From positions 275,178 through 339,177 of the forward strand of contig MKSU01000016.1 in NCBI GenBank assembly GCA_001897375.1: a stretch of 64,000 nucleotides of DNA. The letters run 5' to 3'. Of this stretch, positions 20,554 to 27,719 are shown one piece after another. The DNA comes from Sphingomonas sp. 67-36. Lineage in GTDB: Bacteria; Pseudomonadota; Alphaproteobacteria; Sphingomonadales; Sphingomonadaceae. The notes beneath the pieces are model-generated. The model searched no databases. It was not told the DNA's origin and saw only the letters and a program-made list of their open reading frames with translations. How positions within the stretch are numbered: the first letter of the stretch is position 1; each line of letters starts with the position of its first letter. A program made the translations under genes and the position numbers.

Positions 20554-20928
20554 ATGCGCATATTATTACCAGCCGCCATCGCGATCGCCGCCATCGCCGC
20601 CCCGGGCGCCGCGCGCGACCGCAATGAGGTTCCCGCCGCCACGCCGGACGGCAAGCCGCAGAGTTGCGTGCCGATCATCCAGCTACGCGAGAGCCTGGTG
20701 CGCAACGATCGCGTGATAGATTTCCACATCTCCGGCGACCGTTATTACCGTGTCACGCTGCCGCAATCCTGCTCGGGCCTCGGCTCCGAACGGCGCTTCA
20801 CCTATTCGACCTCGCTCAGCCAATTGTGCTCGACCGACATCATCACGGTGCTCTACCAGAGCCCGCCGATGCGCGGCGCGAGTTGCGGGTTGGGTGAATT
20901 TCAGCCGGTGAAGATCGCGAAGCGATAA
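20554..20928 (+). CDS. Secreted protein of unknown function
   Basis: 124 residues with a cleavable signal peptide (MRILLPAAIAIAAIAAPGAA). The mature part has four cysteines (SCVPI, SCSGLG, LCSTD, SCGLG) that could form two disulfides, and a core RVIDFHISGDRYYRVTL. Sphingomonads carry many such small periplasmic proteins; no function is known to me. It follows dnaJ by 19 nt with GGAGAGG before the ATG, so it could be read through from the dnaK-dnaJ unit. Confidence 0.8.
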   Translation: MRILLPAAIAIAAIAAPGAARDRNEVPAATPDGKPQSCVPIIQLRESLVRNDRVIDFHISGDRYYRVTLPQSCSGLGSERRFTYSTSLSQLCSTDIITVLYQSPPMRGASCGLGEFQPVKIAKR

Positions 20929-20972
20929 CCTCTGGCGTTCGCGCGCGCCTGCTGCTAGGCGCGCCGAACCAC

Positions 20973-21014
20973 GCACCCATAGCTCAGCTGGATAGAGCGC
21001 TGCCCTCCGAAGGC
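20973..21014 (+). pseudogene. 5' half of a tRNA-Arg(CCG) gene, broken just after the anticodon
   Basis: The sequence begins GCACCCATAGCTCAGCTGG and runs through the D arm and the anticodon loop CTCCGAA. It loses tRNA-like complementarity right after the loop (GGCTGATG instead of a GGCAG-type stem). No T arm or acceptor 3' strand follows. It closely matches the complete tRNA-Arg downstream over this half. It is either the chromosomal attachment-site half left by an integration or an abortive duplicate. Confidence 0.75.
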
Positions 21015-21138
21015 TGATGTCAAGCGGAACGAATGTGAGAAGGAGGTCGAAAAACACTTGAAATACAGCGCTTTGAGAGCACCGAGGTTGGCGCTTTCAA
21101 CTCTCAGATTTTTCGCGTAAGCACCGCGTAAGCATAAT

Positions 21139-21215
21139 GCACCCGTAGCTCAGCTGGATAGAGCGCCACCCTCCGAAGGTGGAGGCCACACGTTCGAATC
21201 GTGTCGGGTGCGCCA
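21139..21215 (+). tRNA. tRNA-Arg, anticodon CCG
   Basis: The 77 nt fold as a complete tRNA. The acceptor GCACCCG pairs with CGGGTGC, followed by an encoded GCCA end. The anticodon stem CCACC/GGTGG encloses loop CTCCGAA with anticodon CCG, and the T arm ACACG-TTCGAAT-CGTGT is perfect. It reads CGG codons. Its 3' end is the likely insertion point of the element that fills the rest of the window. Confidence 0.95.
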
Positions 21216-21305
21216 CGCTCCTCAGGGCTGGCGCATTGGGTTAGAGCGAAGCTCCCCAGTGTCGGCTAAGACGGAGAGATTTCAGGCAGGTTCGTAAGTT
21301 CGCAA

Positions 21306-21734
21306 TCAGCGACTTTTTGCTGTCGTGTCTCGTGCCGGTTGGATCACCTTTACGACGCTCAGCGTGCGTTCGTGTCCATCGCGATCTGGCCAGAGTATTG
21401 AGTCACCTTCGCGCAAGCCGATGAGCCCGGCGCCGACAGGAGTGATTACGGAGATCCGGTTCGCAGCAATATCGGCCTCGGCAGGGTAGACAAGTTCGAC
21501 GGTGCGACGGGTGCCGGTTGCCTGATCGACAAACTCGACCGTCGAACGCATGGTCACGACGTCCGGAGGAATGTCCTCGGCGGTGTGAATCCTGGCGCGT
21601 TCGATCTCGGCCATCAACAGGCGGCTAACATCTGACTGGCGGGCGTGGGCACGCATTCCGAGATCGGCCAGGGCATCGGCTTCGGTGTCGATCATATGAA
21701 TGGGAGGGCGCGCGGCAGCGTTAACGATGGTCAT
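21306..21734 (-). CDS. rnk: Regulator of nucleoside diphosphate kinase (Rnk/GreA C-terminal family)
   Basis: 142 residues. The C-terminal half is the GreA/GreB-like domain: VELVYPAEADIAANRISVITPVG is the conserved core, and GLREGDSILWP follows. The N-terminal part is helical and shorter than the GreA coiled coil, as in Rnk. Such proteins bind RNA polymerase near the secondary channel. The ATG at 21734 starts the domain-containing part; upstream in-frame codons have no support. It is the first element gene after the tRNA, convergent with it, and lies at the end of the minus-strand cargo block. Confidence 0.85.
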   Translation of the reverse strand: MTIVNAAARPPIHMIDTEADALADLGMRAHARQSDVSRLLMAEIERARIHTAEDIPPDVVTMRSTVEFVDQATGTRRTVELVYPAEADIAANRISVITPVGAGLIGLREGDSILWPDRDGHERTLSVVKVIQPARDTTAKSR

Positions 21735-22016
21735 CACGAAGGCTCGTAGTGTGAGGGTTGCGAACGCTGGCGAGGCGTGGCGGATCGGGCTATGCCCTTG
21801 CCCCGAACCCAGCACGCGAACGTCCGGACCCGGGGCTAACAGCCCGACATGAGCTGGCACCCGCGATTGCAGAATCGGACGTGAGCCTTCGGCGCTTGCA
21901 TAACCAAGCGACCATGGGCTGCGGCCAAAGCCCCGTCAATCGCCCCGCGAGGCGCAGAGCGATGTGTTACGTAACCCGGTGAACCCGGCTTGGCTGAGAA
22001 CGGCGAGCGCACAGCC
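21735..22016. other. Intergenic stretch without a recognisable gene
   Basis: About 280 nt between rnk and a small membrane-protein gene. No credible open frame, hairpin or repeat was seen; it may hold the rnk promoter. Confidence 0.5.
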
Positions 22017-22367
22017 TTAGCTGACAAGCATTCTGAGTGCCGCGGAACTGATCAGCATCAGGAGCAGCATGGCGAAGACGTGATCCCACATGCAGAGGCT
22101 TGTACGCGAAACTGGCTGTCGCGTGACCAGCGCGACACCAACGAGAACGAGTGCGGATGCAGCAAAAAATAAATGCACGAAGAACAGGAAAAGAAAGGGC
22201 GGCCGATGATCGAGCGCAAAGGTCGGTGCGCAGAGTAGGAGGATCAATCCGACTTGCCCGCAAAACGCGCGGAGATGTATCCGCGAGCGGCTGTCCTGCT
22301 CACGCAACAACCTCATCCACCGGAATCGCGTGACCGCTTCCCACATGGTCGGCGAGTGCCCTATCAT
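22017..22367 (-). CDS. Small membrane protein, function unknown
   Basis: 116 residues. Three hydrophobic segments are visible: VGLILLLCAPTFAL, FLFLFFVHLFFAASALVLVG and HVFAMLLLMLISSAALRML. The N-terminus is basic (RFRWMRLLREQDSRSR) and stays in the cytoplasm by the positive-inside rule. The ATG at 22367 gives a 40-residue soluble N-terminus; an inner ATG (MWEAV) is an alternative. It stands in a run of small membrane proteins, all on the minus strand. No family was recognised. Codon bias at third positions is weak, so the call is moderate. Confidence 0.5.
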   Translation of the reverse strand: MIGHSPTMWEAVTRFRWMRLLREQDSRSRIHLRAFCGQVGLILLLCAPTFALDHRPPFLFLFFVHLFFAASALVLVGVALVTRQPVSRTSLCMWDHVFAMLLLMLISSAALRMLVS

Positions 22368-22508
22368 TGCTCCAAGGCTCGCCGGTCACGGCCGCGCGAG
22401 GCCAATGCAACGAACGGTAGCTCGACCGACATCAGGATGGCGTATGATCGGGCCAAACCGCGCAAATATTGCGTTAGGGCAGATTAGCTTCGTCTAAGAC
22501 CTTCGCTT

Positions 22509-22763
22509 TCAGTCTTTCTCGACCTGAGATCCTTTAAGTCGACCTCGATCTCCAGCTAGAGGTTCTTTTGGAGCCCCGGTTACCGATCGGTCTTTGGCTT
22601 TGTTGATGAGCCGAGACTTCGCGAGCGTGTCGAGCTTCGCCATTATGCCTCGTGTGACTTGGCGTCGCCGTACGAACAACGCCACTAGCGACACGAGTAA
22701 AGCGAAGCGCGCGAGCATGAGGATCCAGTCGCCGATATCAGCGTGAAAGCTGTTCAACGCCAT
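22509..22763 (-). CDS. Small membrane protein with basic cytoplasmic tail
   Basis: 84 residues. One hydrophobic segment (WILMLARFALLVSLVALFV) is followed by RRRQ and a polar, lysine-rich tail of about 45 residues ending in SQVEKD. The start at 22763 (MALNS) overlaps the 3' end of the upstream small gene by 10 nt in another frame, suggesting coupled translation. No family recognised. A partner role for the neighbouring 70-residue protein is inferred from the overlap only. Confidence 0.55.
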   Translation of the reverse strand: MALNSFHADIGDWILMLARFALLVSLVALFVRRRQVTRGIMAKLDTLAKSRLINKAKDRSVTGAPKEPLAGDRGRLKGSQVEKD

Positions 22764-22966
22764 GGACGGCGACCAAGGAAGGAGCGCCCGCTTCGTTTCC
22801 CCGGGATCAGAACGTAGATGATCCCGAGCGCAAGAAACCAAAGCAAGGCGACCGCGCGCAACGGCGTCGCGGCCGCTGGTATATGATGACCCGCCACGAG
22901 CAGGCCGATCAGGCCTGAGACGCCGATAATCTTAACGGCCGCAGAAAGAACGCTGAGGGGCGACAT
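22754..22966 (-). CDS. Small two-segment membrane protein
   Basis: 70 residues. Two hydrophobic segments (VLSAAVKIIGVSGLIGLLVAG and LRAVALLWFLALGIIYVLI) are joined by a short loop, and the tail is basic (GKRSGRSFLGRRPWR). The ATG at 22966 begins MSPLSVL, and the gene ends inside the start of the next one. It lies between the anchored LysR-like protein gene and two more small membrane proteins. Function unknown. Confidence 0.55.
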   Translation of the reverse strand: MSPLSVLSAAVKIIGVSGLIGLLVAGHHIPAAATPLRAVALLWFLALGIIYVLIPGKRSGRSFLGRRPWR

Positions 22967-23056
22967 TCTAGAGCACCCTGGGCGGGGTCGGTGCAAAGGC
23001 CCTTATGAGCCGAAGGAAGCTCAGGCGGCAGCGCGCAGCATGGGTTGACGGGGCGA

Positions 23057-23956
23057 TCACTCCACCGCTCCCTGACGGCCTTCGGCCTGGGCATAGGCGA
23101 GCAGAACTGAGGCCTCTGGCGAGAGGGTCTCCGGCCGCCAAATTGCGTAGACCGCAGCGTGAGGCTCCGGAGCGCTGATCGGTCGGTAGATGACGCCGGG
23201 ATAATAAACGCCTAGTGCGCAAGAGCGTGTCAGCGCGATCCCGAACCCCAATCCTACGAGATGCATGAGAGTGTCGCGATGGACCTGGGTTGGAATGATC
23301 AACCGTGGCCGGCCTTCGAGTATTGTCGCTATTTCGTTCGCCGTGCGGATGACGCGTGTTTCATTGATCGCCATCAGAAACGTTTCGCATCTGAGTGCTT
23401 CGCGATGAAGGGCGTGGTGATCGGCGAGCCGATGACCCTCCGGCAAGGCCACTACTATCGTCTCGTTCCAGCAGTGCTCGGACACGATGGAAGCGTTATC
23501 CACCCGCTCTTGTATGAAAGCGACGTCAATTGTTCCGCGCGCAACTTGATCGGCGATATCGTCGTCGTCACCCTCGACAAAACGTACATCTATCGCTGGT
23601 TCTGTTTCTTGGAGCCGAGCGAGCACGTTTCGAAGCGGGCCATAGCTCAGGGAGGAGTCCAGTCCGATCCGAAGCGATGCCGATGTGCTGCCGCCGGTGA
23701 AATGACTGCAAGCGTCGCGCAGGCTATGTGAGAGCCTCTTTTGAGGCCCACCGGAAGGCGCGGACAACTTGAGAAAGCGGCGATTGTTGCTTGGCTCAAG
23801 CGTTGTAGGGCGTGTTCCAATTGGTCTATCCATACGTGGAATGCCTTCGGCTTTTTGGCTCGCGGGGACCGGCGGTCGGCGCTCCGGGCGAAGCAACAGG
23901 CGTGCTGCAATCAAGAGCACTGCCAAGAAGATGATGAAGACGGACGCGCCAGACAT
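23057..23956 (-). CDS. Membrane-anchored LysR-type substrate-binding domain lacking the HTH
   Basis: 299 residues. Residues 5-22 (SVFIIFLAVLLIAARLLL) form one membrane segment followed by RPERR, which would place the rest in the cytoplasm. A linker of about 70 residues follows. From about residue 93 there is a clear LysR effector-binding domain (SLRIGLDSS, FVEGDDDDIADQVARGTIDVAFI, LVGLGFGIALT, YPGVIYRPI). The winged HTH that LysR proteins carry at the N-terminus is absent, and I saw no HTH remnant in the other minus-strand frames. It therefore cannot act as an ordinary LysR repressor/activator. It could sense a ligand at the membrane or sequester a partner. The full LysR at 35643 has a matching domain. 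Confidence 0.75.
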   Translation of the reverse strand: MSGASVFIIFLAVLLIAARLLLRPERRPPVPASQKAEGIPRMDRPIGTRPTTLEPSNNRRFLKLSAPSGGPQKRLSHSLRDACSHFTGGSTSASLRIGLDSSLSYGPLRNVLARLQETEPAIDVRFVEGDDDDIADQVARGTIDVAFIQERVDNASIVSEHCWNETIVVALPEGHRLADHHALHREALRCETFLMAINETRVIRTANEIATILEGRPRLIIPTQVHRDTLMHLVGLGFGIALTRSCALGVYYPGVIYRPISAPEPHAAVYAIWRPETLSPEASVLLAYAQAEGRQGAVE

Positions 23957-24064
23957 TGGTCATTCCGTGCAATCGAGCGGACGGTCAATCGAAGCCGCGA
24001 CGTTGATCGAAGTTCGCTTGCTCTCAGGTTGATCGCGGCTGCTCCAATCATGTTTGCGAGTTTT

Positions 24065-24217
24065 TCAAGCGGAGCGTTCCTCCGATCCGCGGTCTTGTGC
24101 TGCTTTGCGCCTGTCCCGGCGGCTCGCCAGAAACAGCTTTACGCGGAGGTAGATGTTCAACCACAGCAACCCGCCGATGATGAGCAGGAGCATCAGGAGG
24201 CCTTCTGGATTCATCAT
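24065..24217 (-). CDS. Single-span membrane protein of 50 residues
   Basis: Reads MMNPEGLLMLLLIIGGLLWL, then NIYLRVKLFLASRRDRRKAA and a short polar end. One membrane segment (about 7-26) is followed by a strongly basic stretch. It begins 7 nt after the stop of the preceding two-span protein, so both are probably read together. It is too short for most gene callers. Function unknown. Confidence 0.6.
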   Translation of the reverse strand: MMNPEGLLMLLLIIGGLLWLNIYLRVKLFLASRRDRRKAAQDRGSEERSA

Positions 24218-24223
24218 TGTGCC

Positions 24224-24604
24224 TCATCGTGCTCCCCGCAGCAGAACCTGGTTGCGGGCGCGCGGCGGGCGCGGAAACACCGATGATGGATTGGCGGGCG
24301 CCACGGTCCATCTCATTGCGTCCGAGGTCTCCTCGGAGGGAATGTGAAGAGGTGTCGCCGGGGAGCGTCTCGGTAGCTCGATCTGATCAAAGATGTGGCG
24401 ACCGAGCACGAGCAAGGCGCTGCCCGCGCTCATGCCGACGAAGCTCAACGCCGCCAGAAGCATCTCAAAGGGCGTGGCTTCATGCGGCGGAAGCGCATGG
24501 ACAAGTGCGTAGAGGCGGCTCAACGCAAGTGCGGCAATGATCACGCCCAGCAAGCCCGCTAGTCGTAACCCTGCATCCCTTGCAACAGTTGCTGCGATTG
24601 GCAT
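24224..24604 (-). CDS. Two-span membrane protein
   Basis: 126 residues from the ATG at 24604, which has GGAGG five bases upstream; an ATG four codons earlier would overlap that ribosome site. Hydrophobic segments are LRLAGLLGVIIAALALSRLY and MLLAALSFVGMSAGSALLVLG. The C-terminal 45 residues are Pro/Arg-rich. No family recognised. It precedes the 50-residue protein and follows corA by about 160 nt, a gap that contains an A/T-rich tract (ATATATATGC at 24691-24700), possibly a promoter. Confidence 0.6.
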   Translation of the reverse strand: MPIAATVARDAGLRLAGLLGVIIAALALSRLYALVHALPPHEATPFEMLLAALSFVGMSAGSALLVLGRHIFDQIELPRRSPATPLHIPSEETSDAMRWTVAPANPSSVFPRPPRARNQVLLRGAR

Positions 24605-24766
24605 GCCGCCCTCCATGATGGCGGCAATCCAACTAAAGGCACGATCATAAAGATTCGAGATCAGATTTTCGGGCTAGACGTAAAGATGGTATATATATGC
24701 GCCCTACTAATCAAAGGCGGCAGCCGTGAGGTATGCCGCATCTTTGGCTTCAATTTTTCGTATGGG

Positions 24767-25735
24767 CTATAGCCATCCAGTTTTTCGGAAGCGCCGATAG
24801 AGTGTGAGGCATATCACGGCGATGACCGACATAACCGCAGGGTAGCCATAGACGGAATGCAACTCGGGCATATGCTCGAAGTTCATCCCGTAAATGCCAG
24901 CCAAGGCAGTCGGCACGGCCAGGATCGCTGCCCATGCCGCCAGTTGGCGGGTGATGGCGCCGGTGCGTTGTTGCTCCATCAGATTGCTGAACTCGAAAAC
25001 CGAAGTCAGCACCTCGCGGAGACCAGTGTTCATCGTCTCCACCCGCCGCACGTGATCCAGCACGTCGCCGAAATAGTGGCGAGCCTCGGCATCGATGCAA
25101 GGAAGGTTGGTCTGAGCTAACTTACGGGCCACCTCCTCCATGGGTATCAGGATGTGTCCAAAGCGAGTGAGCTGACGCCGAAGCGTGAATATTCGGGCGA
25201 TCTCGGTCCGACCCAAGAAGGCGTCGAGCGTGTGCTGCTCCATCGCCGAGACTTCTTCCTCGAGCGACTCGACCAGTGGAATGTACCCGTCGACGATGAA
25301 ATCCAGCACTGCGTGCAACACATAGTCCGTGCCTTGGCCAAGGAGATCGGGCGACTCTTCCAGGTGCTTGCGCAGCGGAAGGTGTGATCGGGTTGAGCCT
25401 TGCCGCACCGTGATGATGTGACTGTGACCGAGGAACACAGCGGTCTGTCCGTAGGCAATGACGCCGTCGTCCAGTTGCGCGGTGCGCGCGATCAGGAACA
25501 ACTGATCGCCGTAGATATCGACCTTCGGCAACTGGCCGTCTTTGAGCGAGTCTTCGACCGCGAGTGGGTGAAGATTGTAGAGGGCCTGTAACGCCATGAC
25601 GTCCTCCGCGCATGGGTCCGATAAGCCTATCCAAACGAACTCGGAGCGATCCGTCGGGCAATCAACCCGTTCGCCAATGTCGACTTCGCGAACCCGACGA
25701 CCGTGGCGGTAGAGATACGCTGCGATGACTGGCAT
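24767..25735 (-). CDS. corA: CorA-family magnesium/divalent cation transporter
   Basis: 322 residues. A large cytoplasmic alpha/beta domain is followed by two C-terminal membrane helices (ITRQLAAWAAILAVPTALAGIYGMNF and YPAVMSVIAVICLTLYRRF). The pore signature YGMNF lies at the end of the first, followed by HMPEL. The protein forms a pentameric channel for Mg2+ (or Co2+/Ni2+). The start codon shares its A with the TGA of the upstream 73-residue gene (TGATG), so corA is translated as the last gene of a coupled series that leads back toward kdp. Confidence 0.93.
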   Translation of the reverse strand: MPVIAAYLYRHGRRVREVDIGERVDCPTDRSEFVWIGLSDPCAEDVMALQALYNLHPLAVEDSLKDGQLPKVDIYGDQLFLIARTAQLDDGVIAYGQTAVFLGHSHIITVRQGSTRSHLPLRKHLEESPDLLGQGTDYVLHAVLDFIVDGYIPLVESLEEEVSAMEQHTLDAFLGRTEIARIFTLRRQLTRFGHILIPMEEVARKLAQTNLPCIDAEARHYFGDVLDHVRRVETMNTGLREVLTSVFEFSNLMEQQRTGAITRQLAAWAAILAVPTALAGIYGMNFEHMPELHSVYGYPAVMSVIAVICLTLYRRFRKTGWL

Positions 25736-25956
25736 CAGTCCTCTTTCTGTATGAGGAGGTGCGGCCCGCGCTTAGTCGCCTGACCTGCAGTCGTCATCGC
25801 CATGACTGGCGACTGTGTGCGGCTACAGCGCTTGTGACGTGCGGCTGATTGGCTCGCCGTGGTTCTGAGCGGCGCGGACATTGCGGTCGATGCCGGCTTG
25901 GGGAGCACCTCTGGTCGGGGCTTGATCTCGCTCTCGGCGGCCGGCGGTAAAATCAT
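25735..25956 (-). CDS. Small basic protein of 73 residues coupled to corA
   Basis: The frame is held between two genes by exact coupling. Its ATG overlaps the stop of the 86-residue gene (ATGA), and its TGA overlaps the corA start (TGATG). That makes a chance open frame less likely. The product is polar, rich in Pro, Ser, Thr, Arg and Lys, with no hydrophobic segment or recognised motif, and may be disordered. Function unknown. The unusual composition means it could also be a spacer open frame maintained for translational coupling. Confidence 0.5.
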   Translation of the reverse strand: MILPPAAESEIKPRPEVLPKPASTAMSAPLRTTASQSAARHKRCSRTQSPVMAMTTAGQATKRGPHLLIQKED

Positions 25957-26213
25957 GTTCGACCGATTGGATGACTCGACTCGACGTCGCGCGCAGCCAA
26001 CTCGCGGCGCGTCGCATATCGCGCGGCGAGATCGAGATGAAGTCTCTTGACCGCTACATCTGAAGCGTTGGCCGCTAATTCCAGTTCCTGTGCCGCCCGG
26101 CGGGCGAAGTATGCTTCGTCCGATACCGGATCGGTGCTCCTCGCGTCGGTGCTCCAGACCGAGGAAGCAGCCTCCGATGGGCTGGCGGGAACGGGCTCTT
26201 CTTCAGCCGCCAT
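25953..26213 (-). CDS. Small helical protein of 86 residues
   Basis: The first 30 residues are acidic and low-complexity. The rest, EAYFARRAAQELELAANASD and then VKRLHLDLAARYATR, is two amphipathic helices of a kind seen in short alphaproteobacterial proteins of unknown function. The ATG overlaps the 3' end of the SpoIIAA-like gene by 11 nt and the TGA overlaps the next start, so it belongs to the same unit. Confidence 0.6.
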   Translation of the reverse strand: MAAEEEPVPASPSEAASSVWSTDARSTDPVSDEAYFARRAAQELELAANASDVAVKRLHLDLAARYATRRELAARDVESSHPIGRT

Positions 26214-26955
26214 GACCGCGCAACCAGGCCCGTGCAGCCTCTTCGTCGCCAGCCGCGAAATGACGCGCTTCCATCTTGAGCAGCGGGTCGAGGAGGTTGG
26301 TGAGGCGACTTATCCAATCGGGCCCGCCGACGAGCGCATATCGTTCGATATGGCGTAACAGCCCGATCTTCAGTTCAAGGAGTCTCGTATCAACGAGCAG
26401 CGACGGCTCGAAGCCGTCGTAGTGACGTACGATGCCGAGGAGGCGGCGACCGCCCCCGCCGCTGAACGCGGCCGAAAGCCTCTCGGCGAGATTTCGCGCA
26501 TCCGCGCTGGTGATACGGCCGTCGATCTCGAAGGTGAAAATATCGGAATCACCGTTCTCCAAGACCCGCAGGCTTTCAGGATGCGCGGAATCGACGTCAC
26601 CGCGAACCCAGGCTAGGGCGTGCTCCCGACGATCGGGCGTATAGGCCTGATACCTGACATCGGGCAGCAAGGCGTTTTCGATCCGCGCGGCGTTACGGAT
26701 CCAAGCCTGGTCGCTGACGATGACGATCCGTCCGAATTGCCTGAGCCGTGCCAGATAGCGGAACGCGTTGCCAAGATCGCTCCGCCACGCCTCCGAGGAC
26801 ATGCCCTTGAAGTTGCGGACTTCCGCGAAGACATGGACGGTGTCGCCGCGCTCAAGCGCCGTATCAAGCTGACGCATGGCGGTTTCGACGTCAGCTTTCT
26901 CGATACGGCCGTCGGTGGCCAACTCGATGACAGTTTCATTCTGTTTCTCGGCCAT
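26203..26955 (-). CDS. Tandem SpoIIAA-like (STAS-type, DUF3478) protein
   Basis: 250 residues containing two copies of a SpoIIAA-like fold. The first is about residues 8-118 (VIELATDGRIEKADVETAMRQ, then VHVFAEVRNFKG). The second is about 130-245 (IFTFEIDGRITSADARNLAE, then ELKIGLLRHIERYALVGG). STAS domains of this type bind small ligands or partner proteins. The ATG at 26955 has AAGGA upstream; an alternative ATG at 27006 overlaps the kdpE stop and would couple it to kdpE. Its place directly after kdpE suggests a link to the potassium response, but no function is shown. Confidence 0.8.
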   Translation of the reverse strand: MAEKQNETVIELATDGRIEKADVETAMRQLDTALERGDTVHVFAEVRNFKGMSSEAWRSDLGNAFRYLARLRQFGRIVIVSDQAWIRNAARIENALLPDVRYQAYTPDRREHALAWVRGDVDSAHPESLRVLENGDSDIFTFEIDGRITSADARNLAERLSAAFSGGGGRRLLGIVRHYDGFEPSLLVDTRLLELKIGLLRHIERYALVGGPDWISRLTNLLDPLLKMEARHFAAGDEEAARAWLRGHGG

Positions 26956-26999
26956 GATCTGGTCCTTGCGGATCGTCGGATTGATCCAGTTGTTCAGCG

Positions 27000-27719
27000 T
27001 CAGCATTGACGTGTCTCGGCGGCCTCCAGGCCGGACAAGCGGTATCCGACCTGCAATTCCGTCAGGAGGTGCTGGGGCTGCGACGGCTCCTCTTCGAGCT
27101 TTTGCCTGAGCTGCGCCATGTAGATGCGAAGGTAATGGGCGCGTTCCGAGTATCCGGGACCCCACACCTCCATAAGCAGTTGGCGGTGGGTTAGCACCTT
27201 GCCGTGGCCACGGACCAACGCCGTCAGAAGTCGAAACTCGTTGGGCGTGAGATGGACGGGTATGCCCGCGCGCGCAACTTCGTGCGTGGCGAGATTGATG
27301 GTGACCGACCCGAACTTGGCTATGGGCGACGCTGCGCCGCCGTTCGATACGGTGCCCGCGCGCCGCAGTTGTGCCCGCACGCGCGCCAGGAGTTCGGGCA
27401 CGCCGAACGGCTTGACCAGATAGTCGTCGGCGCCGGCGTCAAGCGCCTCCACCTTTTCGGCTTCCTGCTCGCGCGCGGAGAGTACGAGAACGGGCGCTGA
27501 CATCCAGCCGCGCACTTCCCGGATCAGCGTCTTGCCATCGCCGTCGGGTAGTCCGAGATCGACGATCATCAGGTCGGGCTTTCGACTGCCCGCATTCAGC
27601 CGTGCTTCCTCGGCCGTCGCCGTCTCGAAGACATTCATGCCCTCTTTTTCCAGCGCCATGCGGATAAAGCGCCGAATGTCGGCTTCGTCTTCAACGATCA
27701 GAATGCGCGGCTTGATCAT
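27000..27719 (-). CDS. kdpE: Response regulator KdpE
   Basis: 239 residues: a receiver domain (phospho-acceptor Asp54 in MIVDLGLPDG, switch Lys in YLVKPFG) and an OmpR-type winged helix (GIPVHLTPNEFRLLTALV, then MEVWGPGYSERAHYLRIYMAQLRQKL). KdpE activates the kdp operon when phosphorylated by KdpD. The ATG at 27719 begins MIKPRILIVEDE; the gene starts 29 nt inside the 3' end of kdpD. Two inverted repeats upstream of kdpF could be its binding region. Confidence 0.94.
   Translation of the reverse strand: MIKPRILIVEDEADIRRFIRMALEKEGMNVFETATAEEARLNAGSRKPDLMIVDLGLPDGDGKTLIREVRGWMSAPVLVLSAREQEAEKVEALDAGADDYLVKPFGVPELLARVRAQLRRAGTVSNGGAASPIAKFGSVTINLATHEVARAGIPVHLTPNEFRLLTALVRGHGKVLTHRQLLMEVWGPGYSERAHYLRIYMAQLRQKLEEEPSQPQHLLTELQVGYRLSGLEAAETRQC

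Noticed and set aside
20973-21014. First tRNA-Arg copy considered as a functional tRNA
   Set aside because: The 3' half (anticodon stem strand, T arm, acceptor strand) cannot be found after it.
23261-23731. Plus-strand frame of 156 codons opposite the anchored LysR-like gene
   Set aside because: Shadow frame; no recognisable motif, while the minus strand has clear LysR effector-domain motifs.
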